Shown here: positions 15,688 to 25,420 of the stretch, piece after piece
Layout: the number at the start of each line of letters is the position of its first letter
How positions within the stretch are numbered: the first letter of the stretch is position 1
NCBI GenBank assembly: GCA_964412455.1
Contig: CAYPOT010000006.1
Coordinates: 1-64,000 of the forward strand
Reading direction: 5' to 3'
Length of the DNA: 64,000 bases
Origin: JAAXXJ01 sp964412455
GTDB lineage: Bacteria; Nitrospirota; UBA9217
Notes under the pieces: generated by a model
Database searches by the model: none
Told to the model about the DNA's origin: nothing
What the model saw: the letters and a program-made list of their open reading frames with translations, nothing else
Program-made: the position numbers and the translations under genes

Positions 15688-17196
15688 CTACTCCTTCACC
15701 ACCACCGTCTTGATGTTCACGAACTCCATCAACCCGTAATGGGACAGCTCGCGGCCAATGCCGGACTTCTTCACGCCGCCGAAGGGCAGACGCGGGTCGG
15801 ACCGCACCATGTCGTTGATGGCAACGAAGCCCGTGTCGATGCGCCGTGCAAGCATCTCGGCACGCACGGTGTCCTTCGACCAGATGGCAGCGCCGAGGCC
15901 ATACTCGGTGTTGTTCGCCGCGGCGAGCGCCTCATCCTCGTTCTTCACGACAACAATGGGCGCGATGGGCCCGAAGACCTCGTCGGAGAGCACCTTCATG
16001 TCCGGCGTTGCGTTCAGCACAACACAGGGCGCGAAGAAATAGCCTTTCGACATCGGCTGCGGCAGCTCGACGGTCTTCGCCCCTTTCCGCTTCGCGTCGC
16101 TCAGCTGGGCCTTCAGGCCATCGCGGATGTCCTTCCGCGCCACCGGGCCGATGTCCGTGGTCGCGTCCATGGGATCGCCGATCTTCATCTCCCGCAGCCG
16201 GGCGATGAAGTGCTTCGTGAACTCCTCGGCCACGCTCTCCATGACGATGAACCGTTTGGCGGCAATGCAGCTCTGGCCGCTGTTCACCATGCGGCTGTTC
16301 GCCGCGGTCCGCGCCGCCTTTTCCACGTCAGCGTCGTCCAGGACGATGAAGGGGTCCGAGCCGCCCAGCTCGAGCACCAGCTTCTTGATCTTCGCGCCCG
16401 CGTGGGCCCCGATCTCCTCGCCTGCCCGGTTGCTGCCCGTGAGCGCCACGGCGTCCACCAGGTCGTCATCGATCAGCTTCACGGTCGCCGCGGGATCAAT
16501 CAGCAGGGTCTTGAACACGCCGGCCGGGAAGCCGGCCTTCTGGAAGGCGTCCTCGATGGCCAGGGCCGTCATCGGTACGTTCGACGCGTGCTTCAGCACG
16601 ACCACGTTGCCCGCGCTGACGGAAGGGACCGCCGCGCGGAAGACCTGCCAGAAGGGGAAGTTCCAGGGTTCGACAGCCAGTACGATGCCCAGCGGTTCGA
16701 AATCGACATAGCTCTTCTTCGCCTCCGTGGCGACCATTTCGGGCAGCAGGAAGCGCTCCGCGTTCGATGCGTAGTAGTCGCAGAGCGCGGCGCATTTCTC
16801 CACCTCCGCCAGGGCGTCCTTGATCGGCTTGCCCATCTCCTTCGTCATCAGCTCGGCGTAGTTCCGCTTCTCGGTCCGCAGCACTTCCGCGAGCCGCGTT
16901 ACGTGGGCCAGGCGTTCGGTGATCGGCCTGGCGCGCCAGGTTGGGAACGCCGCCCGCGACCGCGCAAGGATCGACCTCACTTCGGCGGGCGACATCGTCA
17001 TGAACTCGTTCATCACTTCTTCGGTGTACGGATTGACCGAACGGATCATGCTTCTCTCCGTCCGTGTTCCTTTGCTTGTTGTGGACTTCATGTTCTTCAC
17101 CCCCCTGACCGGGGACGCTTTCTTCGCTGTCTTTTTCTTTGGCGCCTGTTTCTTCGCTGTCTTCTTCGCTGTCGTTTTCACGCTCTTCTTTTTCAT
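15688..17196 (-). CDS. NAD(P)-dependent semialdehyde dehydrogenase with Lys-rich N-terminus
   Basis: An aldehyde dehydrogenase of the succinate-semialdehyde type: PWNFPFWQ (Rossmann entry), LELGGSDPF (general base Glu), NSGQSCIAAKR (catalytic Cys) and LPFGGVKKSGIGRE. The enzyme core from MIRSVNPYTEE (ATG at 17049, behind GGAGAGAAGC) is 453 residues, the normal length. In frame upstream lies a 49-residue extension starting MKKKSVKTTAKKTAKK at 17196, almost all Lys, Ala and Thr. I give the long form because the extension is low-complexity protein-like and free of stops, but the short form is equally possible. The physiological substrate (succinate or another semialdehyde) is not determined. Confidence 0.8.
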   Translation of the reverse strand: MKKKSVKTTAKKTAKKQAPKKKTAKKASPVRGVKNMKSTTSKGTRTERSMIRSVNPYTEEVMNEFMTMSPAEVRSILARSRAAFPTWRARPITERLAHVTRLAEVLRTEKRNYAELMTKEMGKPIKDALAEVEKCAALCDYYASNAERFLLPEMVATEAKKSYVDFEPLGIVLAVEPWNFPFWQVFRAAVPSVSAGNVVVLKHASNVPMTALAIEDAFQKAGFPAGVFKTLLIDPAATVKLIDDDLVDAVALTGSNRAGEEIGAHAGAKIKKLVLELGGSDPFIVLDDADVEKAARTAANSRMVNSGQSCIAAKRFIVMESVAEEFTKHFIARLREMKIGDPMDATTDIGPVARKDIRDGLKAQLSDAKRKGAKTVELPQPMSKGYFFAPCVVLNATPDMKVLSDEVFGPIAPIVVVKNEDEALAAANNTEYGLGAAIWSKDTVRAEMLARRIDTGFVAINDMVRSDPRLPFGGVKKSGIGRELSHYGLMEFVNIKTVVVKE

Positions 17197-17272
17197 CGCC
17201 GCCCCCGTGTTCGTAGAACCTGTGGTTTCATAGAATGATTCCGCACTCCGCACTCCAAACTCCGCACTCGGG

Positions 17273-18457
17273 TTACTTCCGTTCTTCGATCGGCGTGTAC
17301 GTGCACGCCTCCTTGCCGCAATAATGCCCGGTATATTCCGACGACGGACGGTACAGCGCCGGCTTCTCGCCGTGGGCGTCGCCGAACTTCTCCTCGATGA
17401 TATGGGACGCCCAGCCCGCGATGCGGGACACCGCGAAGAGCGGCGTCATCAGGTCGCCGGGGATCCCCATGAGGTGATAGACCGGCGCGCTGAAAAAATC
17501 CACATTGGGCTTGATCGTCGTCTTCCCCCGCTTCGCGAACTCCGCCTCCGCCGTCTCGTCGATCTGCGTGGACAGCCGGCACCAGTGCTCCTCGTTCAGT
17601 TTCTTTCCGAGCCGGAAGCACATGTTCTTCAGATATTTCGCCCGGGGGTCCGTGGTCTTGTACACGGCATGCCCCATGCCCATGATCTTCGTCCCGCTGT
17701 CGAGCTGCCGCCGCACCCAGGCCGCGATGTCCTTCTCGTCCTTCAGCGCTTCGAGCATCTTCATGACCGCCGCGTTGGCCCCGCCGTGGAGGCTGCCCGA
17801 CAGCGCGCCCACGCCGGCCGCCACGGCCGCGTACATGTGCGCCCGCGTCGAGACCACGGCGCGGCAGGCGAAGGTCGAGGCATTGAACGAATGGTCCGCG
17901 TGCAGGATAAGGGCCGTGTCGAGGTCTTTTGCCGTTTCCCTATCGGGCTTCTTTCCCCGGAGCTGCCACAGGAAGTTCCCGGCGTGGGACAGCCCGTCGT
18001 CCGGCGGCAGGAGGTCCTGTCCGTTCCTGATGCGCTGCCAGGCGGCGACCACCGCGGCCACGCGGGCGATGAGCCGGATCGCCTTGCGGTGGTTGGCCTC
18101 CCGTGAATCGTCGGCAAGGTCGGGATCGTCCACGGCAATGACCGGGATCGCGGCCTGGAGCACGTCCATGGGAGACGAGCCCTTCGGCATTGCCCGCAGG
18201 ATCTCGATCAGATATCCCGGCAGGCCGCGGGCGGTCCGGAGACCTTCCGAGAATTCGCGCAGAGCCTTCACCGTGGGCATGTCATCATGCAGCAGGAGAT
18301 AGGCCGTCTCCTCGTAGGTCGAATGCTCGGCAAGCTCCTCGATCGGGTAACCCCGGTAGATCAAGATCCCGTGCGTGCCGTCCACGTCGCTGACGCGCGT
18401 GTCCGCCACTTTCACGCCGCGCAGGCCGATGTTCTTGGTATTGTTCGTTTCCGCCAT
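17273..18457 (-). CDS. gltA: Citrate synthase
   Basis: This 394-residue enzyme condenses acetyl-CoA with oxaloacetate. The active-site blocks are visible: LHADHSFNASTFACR, SGSLHGGANAAVM, GMGHAVYKTTDPRA (second His) and late PNVDFFSAPVYHLMGIP, with the Asp/Arg region AVSRIAGWASH. The length and the order fit type I dimeric citrate/2-methylcitrate synthases, so methylcitrate activity cannot be ruled out. It sits with aconitase, malic enzyme and fumarase on neighbouring loci, which favours the TCA role. The start at 18457 follows a GGGGGT tract. Confidence 0.9.
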   Translation of the reverse strand: MAETNNTKNIGLRGVKVADTRVSDVDGTHGILIYRGYPIEELAEHSTYEETAYLLLHDDMPTVKALREFSEGLRTARGLPGYLIEILRAMPKGSSPMDVLQAAIPVIAVDDPDLADDSREANHRKAIRLIARVAAVVAAWQRIRNGQDLLPPDDGLSHAGNFLWQLRGKKPDRETAKDLDTALILHADHSFNASTFACRAVVSTRAHMYAAVAAGVGALSGSLHGGANAAVMKMLEALKDEKDIAAWVRRQLDSGTKIMGMGHAVYKTTDPRAKYLKNMCFRLGKKLNEEHWCRLSTQIDETAEAEFAKRGKTTIKPNVDFFSAPVYHLMGIPGDLMTPLFAVSRIAGWASHIIEEKFGDAHGEKPALYRPSSEYTGHYCGKEACTYTPIEERK

Positions 18458-18505
18458 GAGTACCCCCAAAATCAGATTCACCACAAGGACACAGAGAAAA
18501 ACCTT

Positions 18506-18640
18506 TGCCAGAAGTAGGCGCCTCTAGGCGACACTGATTTTCAAAAGCAGGCGCCTCTATGCGAAATTTGTAGGGGCGGCCCTGCGTGGCCGCCCTTTAT
18601 TCAGGGCAACCACATAGGGTTGCCCCTACATGATCTATCC
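18506..18640. repeat. Composite intergenic repeat, copy 2
   Basis: AGTAGGCGCCTCTAGGCGAC at the left, a partial second copy of the same word, then the 60-bp GTAGGGGC double hairpin at 18570-18629. The downstream tail to about 18690 (ATGATCTATCCGCC) is nearly repeated after the copy at 19181, so the duplicated unit exceeds the hairpin. Confidence 0.85.
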
Positions 18641-18721
18641 GCCCTTATCGCCTTATCAATCCGCCTCTTCTGTGTCAAAGGTCCTGTCCTTAAGTCTTTG
18701 TTCTTATCCGCCTATCGCCTC

Positions 18722-19126
18722 TCACGGGTTTCTCTTCACATGCTCCCGCTTCATGCACAGCCCCGAGACAACCTCGATACCCGCCGCCTTCGCCCGCTCC
18801 GCTGCAACGGGGTTCTCCGCCCCCGGCTGCATCCAGACGACCTTCACTTTTTTTTCGATCGCCTGTTCCACGATCTCCGGCACCGCATCGGGGGTCCGGA
18901 AGATGTCCACAACGTCAACCGGCCCGGGGATGGAACGGAGGTCAGGATAGCTCTTCTCTCCGTAAAACTCCTTCAGTTTGGGATTGACCGGTATCACCGT
19001 GTACCCCGCGTCCTTCAGATAATGCGCCACGCCGTAGCTCTGCCGTTCGGGATTGTCGGAAACACCGACCACCGCGATCCGCTTATGCTCCGCAAGGATA
19101 CTTCCCACCCGGTCATTTTCCGCCAT
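18722..19126 (-). CDS. CoA-binding domain protein
   Basis: A 134-residue Rossmann-type CoA_binding_2 protein (YccU-like): KRIAVVGVSDNPERQSYGVA, YTVIPVNPKLKEFYGEKSYP, DVVDIFRTPDAVPEIVEQAI and VWMQPGAENPVAAERAKAAG, with a late Cys-Met (GLCMKREHV). It is the CoA-ligase-like subdomain without the catalytic histidine domain, so a binding or regulatory role is inferred. It lies between citrate synthase and aconitase on the same strand, each gap filled by the same repeat. Confidence 0.85.
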   Translation of the reverse strand: MAENDRVGSILAEHKRIAVVGVSDNPERQSYGVAHYLKDAGYTVIPVNPKLKEFYGEKSYPDLRSIPGPVDVVDIFRTPDAVPEIVEQAIEKKVKVVWMQPGAENPVAAERAKAAGIEVVSGLCMKREHVKRNP

Positions 19127-19152
19127 GGCTTAACCTCTGGAATAATCTTTGA

Positions 19153-19295
19153 CAAAAGTAGGCGCCTCTAGGCGAAATTTGTAGGGGCGGCCCTGCGTGG
19201 CCGCCCTTTATTCAGGGCAACCACATAGGGTTGCCCCTACATGATCTATCCGCCGTTATCGCCGTACCAATCCACCCCTTCTGTGTCAAAGATCC
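19153..19295. repeat. Composite intergenic repeat, copy 3
   Basis: AAAAGTAGGCGCCTCTAGGC, then the 60-bp double hairpin at 19181-19240 identical in orientation to the copy at 18570, then a tail very similar to that after copy 2. The two copies bracket the CoA-binding gene as direct repeats about 610 bp apart. Confidence 0.85.
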
Positions 19296-19303
19296 TGACC
19301 TGT

Positions 19304-21247
19304 CTAGCCTTTCTTCCTGACCTCTTCTTTCACAAAGTTCAACGTCCCGCCCGCCAGCAGGTGTTTCCGCTGGCGGTCCGAAACATCCAGCACCGTCATG
19401 ATGGTCCTGCCGTCCACCTCGACCGGTATCTCCCGGTCCCCCCGTTCGATATGCGCCCGCACATCGGGGAGGACGACCTTCGTACCCTTCAGTATAGTAT
19501 CATACTCCGACGGATTCTTAAAGGTAAGCGGCACGATGCCGAAATTGCAGAGGTTCGACTTATGGATGCGGGCGAAGCTCTTCACGATCTTGGCGCGAAC
19601 GCCGAGATATCGTGGTGCCAGCGCCGCGTGCTCCCGGCTGGAGCCCTGGCCGTAGTTCTCTCCGCCGATGACCACAACATCACCCCGCAGCCGGGCCTCC
19701 TGCGCGAAACCGGGGGCCACCGCCGAGAAGACAAAATCACTAATTGCCTCGATGTTCGACCGGAGCGGCAGGACCTTGTTCCCCGCCGGCATGATGGCGT
19801 CCGTCGAGATGTTGTCCCCCACCTTCAGCACGACCTCCAGCGTCAGCATATCCGGCAGGGCCGCAAGGACCGGCAGAGGCCTGATGTTCGGGCCGCGCAC
19901 GATCGCAGTCGTCCTCAGTTCGTCAGACGGGAAGACGATCGACTTCTCCTCAATGATATACTTCTTCGGGTCCTCGATGCGGGGATAGGCCATCTCCTTC
20001 GCGAGGTCCCGGGGGTCCGTGATGACGCCGGTGATGGCCGCAGCCGTCGCGGTCTCGGGCGAGCAGAGATAGACCTTGTCGTCCTTGGTTCCTGACCGGC
20101 CGGGAAAGTTCCGCGGGAACGTGCGGAGGCTTACCTCGCCCGTGCCCGGCGCCTGGCCCATGCCGATGCAGCCCTGGCACCCCGACTCATGCACCCGCGC
20201 ACCAGCCGTCAGAAACGAAATGAGACCGCCCTGCTGCGCCACGTTCTCGATCACCTGCCTGCTGCCGGGGTTCACATTGAAGTTCACGTCATTATGGACT
20301 CGCCTGCTTTCGAGCATCTTCGCCGCCACCATGAGGTCGCGATAGGACGAGTTCACGCTGCTGCCCACGATGGCCTGGTCCACCTTGATGCCGGCAACCT
20401 CGCGCACGGGAACGACATTCCCCGGCGATGAGGGCTTCGCGATAAGCGGTTCGAGCGTCGACAGGTCCATCTCCACGTGCTCGTCATACGCCGCGCCCTC
20501 ATCGGCCGCGAGCGGGACCCAGGCGCCCCCCCTGCCCTGCGCTTCGAGATATTCCTTTGTCCGCTCGTCGGACGGGAAGATCGACGTGGTCGCGCCGGTC
20601 TCGGTGCCCATGTTGCCGATGGTCTCCCGGTCTGTGGCGGACAGGGACAGCACGCCCGGGCCGTAGTATTCTATGATCCTGCCGACACAGCCCTTGACGC
20701 CATATCTGCGCAGCATTTCGAGGATCACGTCCTTGGCGCTCACCCAGTCGGGCAGGCTGCCGGTCAGTTTCACGCCGAGCACCGCGGGACAGGGAAGATA
20801 GTAGGGATAGCCGGCCATGGCCAGCGCGATGTCCAGTCCGCCCGCGCCGATGCCGAGCACCGAAACGCCCGCCGCGCCCGGTGTATGGCTGTCCGCGCCG
20901 AGGAGCGTCCTGCCCGGGACGCCGAAACGCTCCATGTGCACCTGGTGCGACACGCCGTTGCCCGGCTTGCTGAAGTGGACGCCGTACCGCGCCGCCGCGG
21001 TCTGGAGGAACTTGTGGTCATCGGCATTCTTGTTGTCCGTCTGGAGGAGGTTGTGGTCCACGTACTGGGCGGCAAGCCCGACCTTCACCCGGTCGAGCCC
21101 CAGGGCCTCGAACTCGAGCATGGCAAGCGTACCCGTGGCATCCTGCAACAGCGTCTGGTCGATCGTGATGGCGATCTCCGAGCCCGGCACCAGTTGGCCC
21201 TCCACGAGGTGCGCTTCCAGAATTTTATGGGTAAGGTTCTTTTTCAT
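19304..21247 (-). CDS. Aconitate hydratase
   Basis: A 647-residue aconitase of the compact type found in deltaproteobacteria and clostridia. Visible are LLGADSHTPGAAG, the [4Fe-4S] ligand pair in ESGCQGCIGMGQAPGTG, FPRNFPGRSG, and the C-terminal swivel domain with GGENYGQGSSREHAALAPR. It interconverts citrate and isocitrate in the TCA cycle. One feature is odd: the usual first cluster ligand in GSCTNSSY is replaced, because the sequence reads GSSVNSSYRDLM (about 20345-20365). Either the ligand differs in this subgroup or the enzyme is altered. The start ATG 21247 lacks a close ribosome binding site. Confidence 0.88.
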   Translation of the reverse strand: MKKNLTHKILEAHLVEGQLVPGSEIAITIDQTLLQDATGTLAMLEFEALGLDRVKVGLAAQYVDHNLLQTDNKNADDHKFLQTAAARYGVHFSKPGNGVSHQVHMERFGVPGRTLLGADSHTPGAAGVSVLGIGAGGLDIALAMAGYPYYLPCPAVLGVKLTGSLPDWVSAKDVILEMLRRYGVKGCVGRIIEYYGPGVLSLSATDRETIGNMGTETGATTSIFPSDERTKEYLEAQGRGGAWVPLAADEGAAYDEHVEMDLSTLEPLIAKPSSPGNVVPVREVAGIKVDQAIVGSSVNSSYRDLMVAAKMLESRRVHNDVNFNVNPGSRQVIENVAQQGGLISFLTAGARVHESGCQGCIGMGQAPGTGEVSLRTFPRNFPGRSGTKDDKVYLCSPETATAAAITGVITDPRDLAKEMAYPRIEDPKKYIIEEKSIVFPSDELRTTAIVRGPNIRPLPVLAALPDMLTLEVVLKVGDNISTDAIMPAGNKVLPLRSNIEAISDFVFSAVAPGFAQEARLRGDVVVIGGENYGQGSSREHAALAPRYLGVRAKIVKSFARIHKSNLCNFGIVPLTFKNPSEYDTILKGTKVVLPDVRAHIERGDREIPVEVDGRTIMTVLDVSDRQRKHLLAGGTLNFVKEEVRKKG

Positions 21248-21799
21248 ATTCAGCAGCCCAAACTCCCCTCAATCAGGACTTTGATAATCCTGATTAAATT
21301 CTATCACCTTCCCTGCCGATGTCAACTGCATATGAACCTTAAAGCAGTGCGTTTTCTCGCAAAGCCGCCAAGCTCGCAAAGAAAGGCCAAATCATCGGGG
21401 TTTATAACCAAGATTCGAATCATTCGTAATAAAGTTGAAAAGACAAGGAATGACCACAAAAACAAAGGCTCGGAGGAAAAACTTATCCACAGATTACGCA
21501 GATTACGCAGATTTAATCTTTAAAACACGATTCAGGACGATCTTTTTGAATCTGTGTAATCTGTGTAATCTGCGGACGAATCTTAGCCTTTCCCGGCTTC
21601 TGATTTGCACAGCTTTTTCAATTAAAACACGAAAGGCCCCAAGAGTTACATGGTTCCTTTGCGGCTCGCTTAGAAGCGCCTACTTTTGGTTGCGAGAGAC
21701 GCCGTTCGGTTCCGGTTATTTCGGGTCAGGGGAGATGACAAGCAGGCAGGTCTATCCGCGTCGCTTAGAAGCGCCTACTTTTGGCTCCGCGTCGGTCCT
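21248..21799. other. Repeat-filled intergenic region
   Basis: No gene seen in about 550 bp. It contains a large inverted repeat built of ACAGATTACGCAGATT words (21487-21575) and two reverse copies of the companion word CTTAGAAGCGCCTACTTTTGG (near 21670 and 21764). The aconitase promoter probably lies near 21255-21320, but I could not define it. Confidence 0.6.
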
Positions 21800-22165
21800 T
21801 CATCCCTCCTCCGACAGCTCCGTCCGCACCAGCGCCAGGATCGCCGCATGGGGCACAATGAGGTACTTCTTCTCCTCGAACTCGATCTCCATGGCCGCGT
21901 CCTTCAGGAAGATGGCATAGTCCCCTTCCGAGGCCTGGAGCGGAACATACTTCACGTCCTTCTTGCCCGTGTGCCAGGACTCGTCGGGCGTCGTGTCCGG
22001 GATGGCGTACCCCGGCCCGGTCTTGATGACATGGCCGCCGAGGATCTTCTCCTTCTCTTTGACCGTGGGGGGAAGGTAGAGCCCGGACGGCGTTTTGTCC
22101 ATCTTCTCGTCCGGTTCGATGAGGACCCGGTCGCCGACTATGATGAGGTTCTTTTTGGTTTTCAT
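21800..22165 (-). CDS. GroES/Cpn10-like co-chaperonin
   Basis: A 121-residue protein with Cpn10 signatures: GDRVLIEPDEKMDKTPSGLY, then a mobile-loop-like VKEKEKILGGHVIKTGPGYA, and EFEEKKYLIVPHAAILALV at the end. Its length is about 25 residues above canonical GroES because of an insert around ESWHTGKKDVKYVPLQ. No groEL lies beside it, so it may be a divergent paralogue with a private role. Confidence 0.75.
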   Translation of the reverse strand: MKTKKNLIIVGDRVLIEPDEKMDKTPSGLYLPPTVKEKEKILGGHVIKTGPGYAIPDTTPDESWHTGKKDVKYVPLQASEGDYAIFLKDAAMEIEFEEKKYLIVPHAAILALVRTELSEEG

Positions 22166-22223
22166 GATGGTCCTTGTTAATGAAGCGCAGAATCGCAGAT
22201 TGACGGCGGATCGCGAGGTGTCG

Positions 22224-22538
22224 TTATACGCCTTTTTTCCTTAACAGAAGGTACCAGTAGCCCCACACATTACTGAAAAAACATATAACCGCCCATAATT
22301 TGGCATTGTAGCCCTTCTCTTTTGCCTTGCGAAATCCAAGCGCGCTAAATACAGCAGAAAATGCGAGTATTAGAAATATTGAAATGATATTTGCAGCTTG
22401 TAACGACACAAGATTATATCGCCCGTTATTCTGCATCTCAAGCATTGAATTGTAAAAAGGATGTCTTAAAGAAAAGGCCAGCAACAAGATCACAACCAGA
22501 ACGACACCTATGGTGATCGCTTTCTTTTTATCGTTCAT
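22224..22538 (-). CDS. Small membrane protein, unknown
   Basis: A 104-residue protein with three hydrophobic segments (about 8-24, 48-68 and 80-98) and a KAKEKGYNAKLW turn before the last helix, a motif common in small inner-membrane proteins of unknown role. The AT-richer codon use differs from its neighbours. ATG 22538 follows AGAGAGGG. I do not recognise a function. Confidence 0.6.
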   Translation of the reverse strand: MNDKKKAITIGVVLVVILLLAFSLRHPFYNSMLEMQNNGRYNLVSLQAANIISIFLILAFSAVFSALGFRKAKEKGYNAKLWAVICFFSNVWGYWYLLLRKKGV

Positions 22539-22643
22539 GATGCCCTCTCTTTGTCGATTATTACAACCAGCGTTGTACAGCCAGTAATCGAACGACCAAC
22601 TTGAGCTTATATATTTTTGAACGATCTGTAAATATCGCCGATC

Positions 22644-22727
22644 GTCATCCCCGAATGATCAAATCGGGGATCCAGGCTTACACAACGGCTGCTGGATTCC
22701 CGCTCAGAATCACTGCGGGAATGACGA
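22644..22727. repeat. GTCATCCCCG / CGGGAATGAC inverted repeat
   Basis: A dispersed-type inverted repeat: GTCATCCCCGAATGATC at the left, GATCCAG...CTGGATTCCCGC in the middle and GCGGGAATGAC at the right. This family is known from many proteobacterial genomes. It lies just beyond the stop of the aat gene and may form a transcript-end hairpin. Confidence 0.7.
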
Positions 22728-22732
22728 GTTGG

Positions 22733-23413
22733 TTATCGCCCCCACGTTCCTTCCTGCCCCTTCTTCTCACGGTTCTTGATGAGCTGCTTCAGGAACTCCT
22801 TCCGCGGCATCTCCTCGGCGCCGAGGCTCAGGAGGTGCTGGTTCGTCACCTGGCAGTCGATGAGCGGGAACTTCCGCTCCCTCAACCGCTCGACAAGGTG
22901 GTACAGCGCGATCTTGGACGCCTCGGGCCGGAGATGGAACATGGATTCGCCGCTGTACATGCCGCCGATGGATACGCCGTAGAGGCCGCCGGCAAGCTCT
23001 CCGTCCATGAACACCTCCGTCGAATGGGCGTAGCCCAGTTCATGGAGCAGGATATAGGCGTCGACCATTTCCTTCGTGATCCACGTGCCGCGCTGTCCTT
23101 TGCGCTTCGCCGCGGAACAATGGCGTATCACGTCCTTGAAGCACGTATCGAACCGGATCTCGCAATTTTTTTTCTTGAGCGCCTGGCGGAGGCTCGTGGA
23201 TATTTTCAGCTTCTCCGGCCGAAGCACGCACCGCGGGTCAGGCGACCACCACATGATCGGTTCGCCCTTGCTGAACCAGGGGAAGATCCCGCTGGCGTAC
23301 GCAAGCAGCAAGCGCGCCGGCGACAGGTCACCGCCCACGCCGAGAAGGCCGTCTTCTTCGGCAAGTTCAGGGTCGGGGAACAGCAGTTCGTCAGGTATCT
23401 GGTAAACTGGCAT
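22733..23413 (-). CDS. aat: Leucyl/phenylalanyl-tRNA-protein transferase
   Basis: A 226-residue Aat enzyme that adds Leu or Phe to proteins with N-terminal Arg or Lys, marking them for ClpS/ClpAP. Family blocks are clear: FPDPELAEEDGLLGVGGDLS, LLLAYASGIFPWFSKGEPIMWW, SPDPRCVLRP, GYAHSTEVFMDGELAGGLYG, GGMYSGESMFH and LIDCQVTNQHLLSLGAEEM. The length is typical. A tract of GGTCATG heptamers lies immediately upstream of its start. Confidence 0.95.
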   Translation of the reverse strand: MPVYQIPDELLFPDPELAEEDGLLGVGGDLSPARLLLAYASGIFPWFSKGEPIMWWSPDPRCVLRPEKLKISTSLRQALKKKNCEIRFDTCFKDVIRHCSAAKRKGQRGTWITKEMVDAYILLHELGYAHSTEVFMDGELAGGLYGVSIGGMYSGESMFHLRPEASKIALYHLVERLRERKFPLIDCQVTNQHLLSLGAEEMPRKEFLKQLIKNREKKGQEGTWGR

Positions 23414-23418
23414 GGGAG

Positions 23419-23461
23419 GTCACAGGGTCATAGGTCATGGGTCATGGGTCACGGGTCACGG
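23419..23461. repeat. GGGTCAY heptamer tract
   Basis: About five consecutive heptamers of the form GGTCATG/GGTCACG fill the gap between the aat start and the rubredoxin-like gene. It is a direct heptanucleotide iteration without spacers, so not a CRISPR. Confidence 0.8.
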
Positions 23462-23481
23462 AACAGAAACCACGGCAACTA

Positions 23482-23670
23482 TCACTTATCAGGATCGCCC
23501 TTTTTCCTAAACACGTCCGGATTGATGTTGCCGGAATCCGGCCCGCCGCACTCGGGGATATAACAGGTCACGTCGACATACTCGCATTTTTCCTTGCACG
23601 AGGGACAGACCTCGGGCGGCGCTTCCTCATTAACCGTATTTCCGCATTTATTGCATTTCCAGGCTGTCAT
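23482..23670 (-). CDS. Rubredoxin-like zinc/iron protein
   Basis: A 62-residue protein: WKCNKCGNTVNEEAPPEVCP, SCKEKCEYVDVTCYIPECGG. The CxxC pairs match a rubredoxin-type knuckle, with additional cysteines CYIPEC in a pattern I recall from small conserved proteins of sulfate reducers and Nitrospirota. The metal and partner are unknown; electron transfer is an inference. ATG 23670 has AAGGAGG close upstream and lies 11 bp after the malic enzyme stop, so the two are probably co-transcribed. Confidence 0.75.
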   Translation of the reverse strand: MTAWKCNKCGNTVNEEAPPEVCPSCKEKCEYVDVTCYIPECGGPDSGNINPDVFRKKGDPDK

Positions 23671-23681
23671 GACTGCCTCCT

Positions 23682-25085
<1,404 letters not shown>

Positions 25086-25420
25086 TGCCTGTCTCCTTGT
25101 GCTAACTACGAACGAAATAGATATTGTTTCATCCCAACATGCCCCCTCTCCCCCCGGGGGAGAGGACAAAGGTGAGGGGTGAAAGCGCAACAAATGAAAT
25201 TGGCGTTTGTATTAGATTATAGAATCAATTACCTTAACGGTCAACCCATAGGATGACGAAGGCCTTAATTAATAACCATAACTTGAGACGGTATTTCACG
25301 ACGCAAATTCAGAATGCAAAATTCAGGGAAAATGAGTATAATTGGATACAGTTGATGACTGCATCTCGACTGCTTCGCGACTGACGTTTGACTGTTTCAC
25401 GACTGCCTCACAACTGCCCT
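25086..25420. other. Divergent intergenic region with two repeat classes
   Basis: It separates the divergent malic enzyme and fumarase genes. CCTCTCCCCCCGGGGGAGAG (near 25145-25164) with following GGTGAGGGG is a widely dispersed repeat type. From about 25355 the sequence iterates GACTG words (TCGACTGC, GCGACTGA, TTGACTG, ACGACTGCC, ACAACTGCCC) up to the fumarase start. TATAAT at about 25336 could be a -10 box, but no good -35 was found. Confidence 0.5.

Noticed and set aside
23419..23461. Possible CRISPR or iteron array of GGGTCAY
   Set aside because: A contiguous heptamer tract without spacers and without replication genes nearby.
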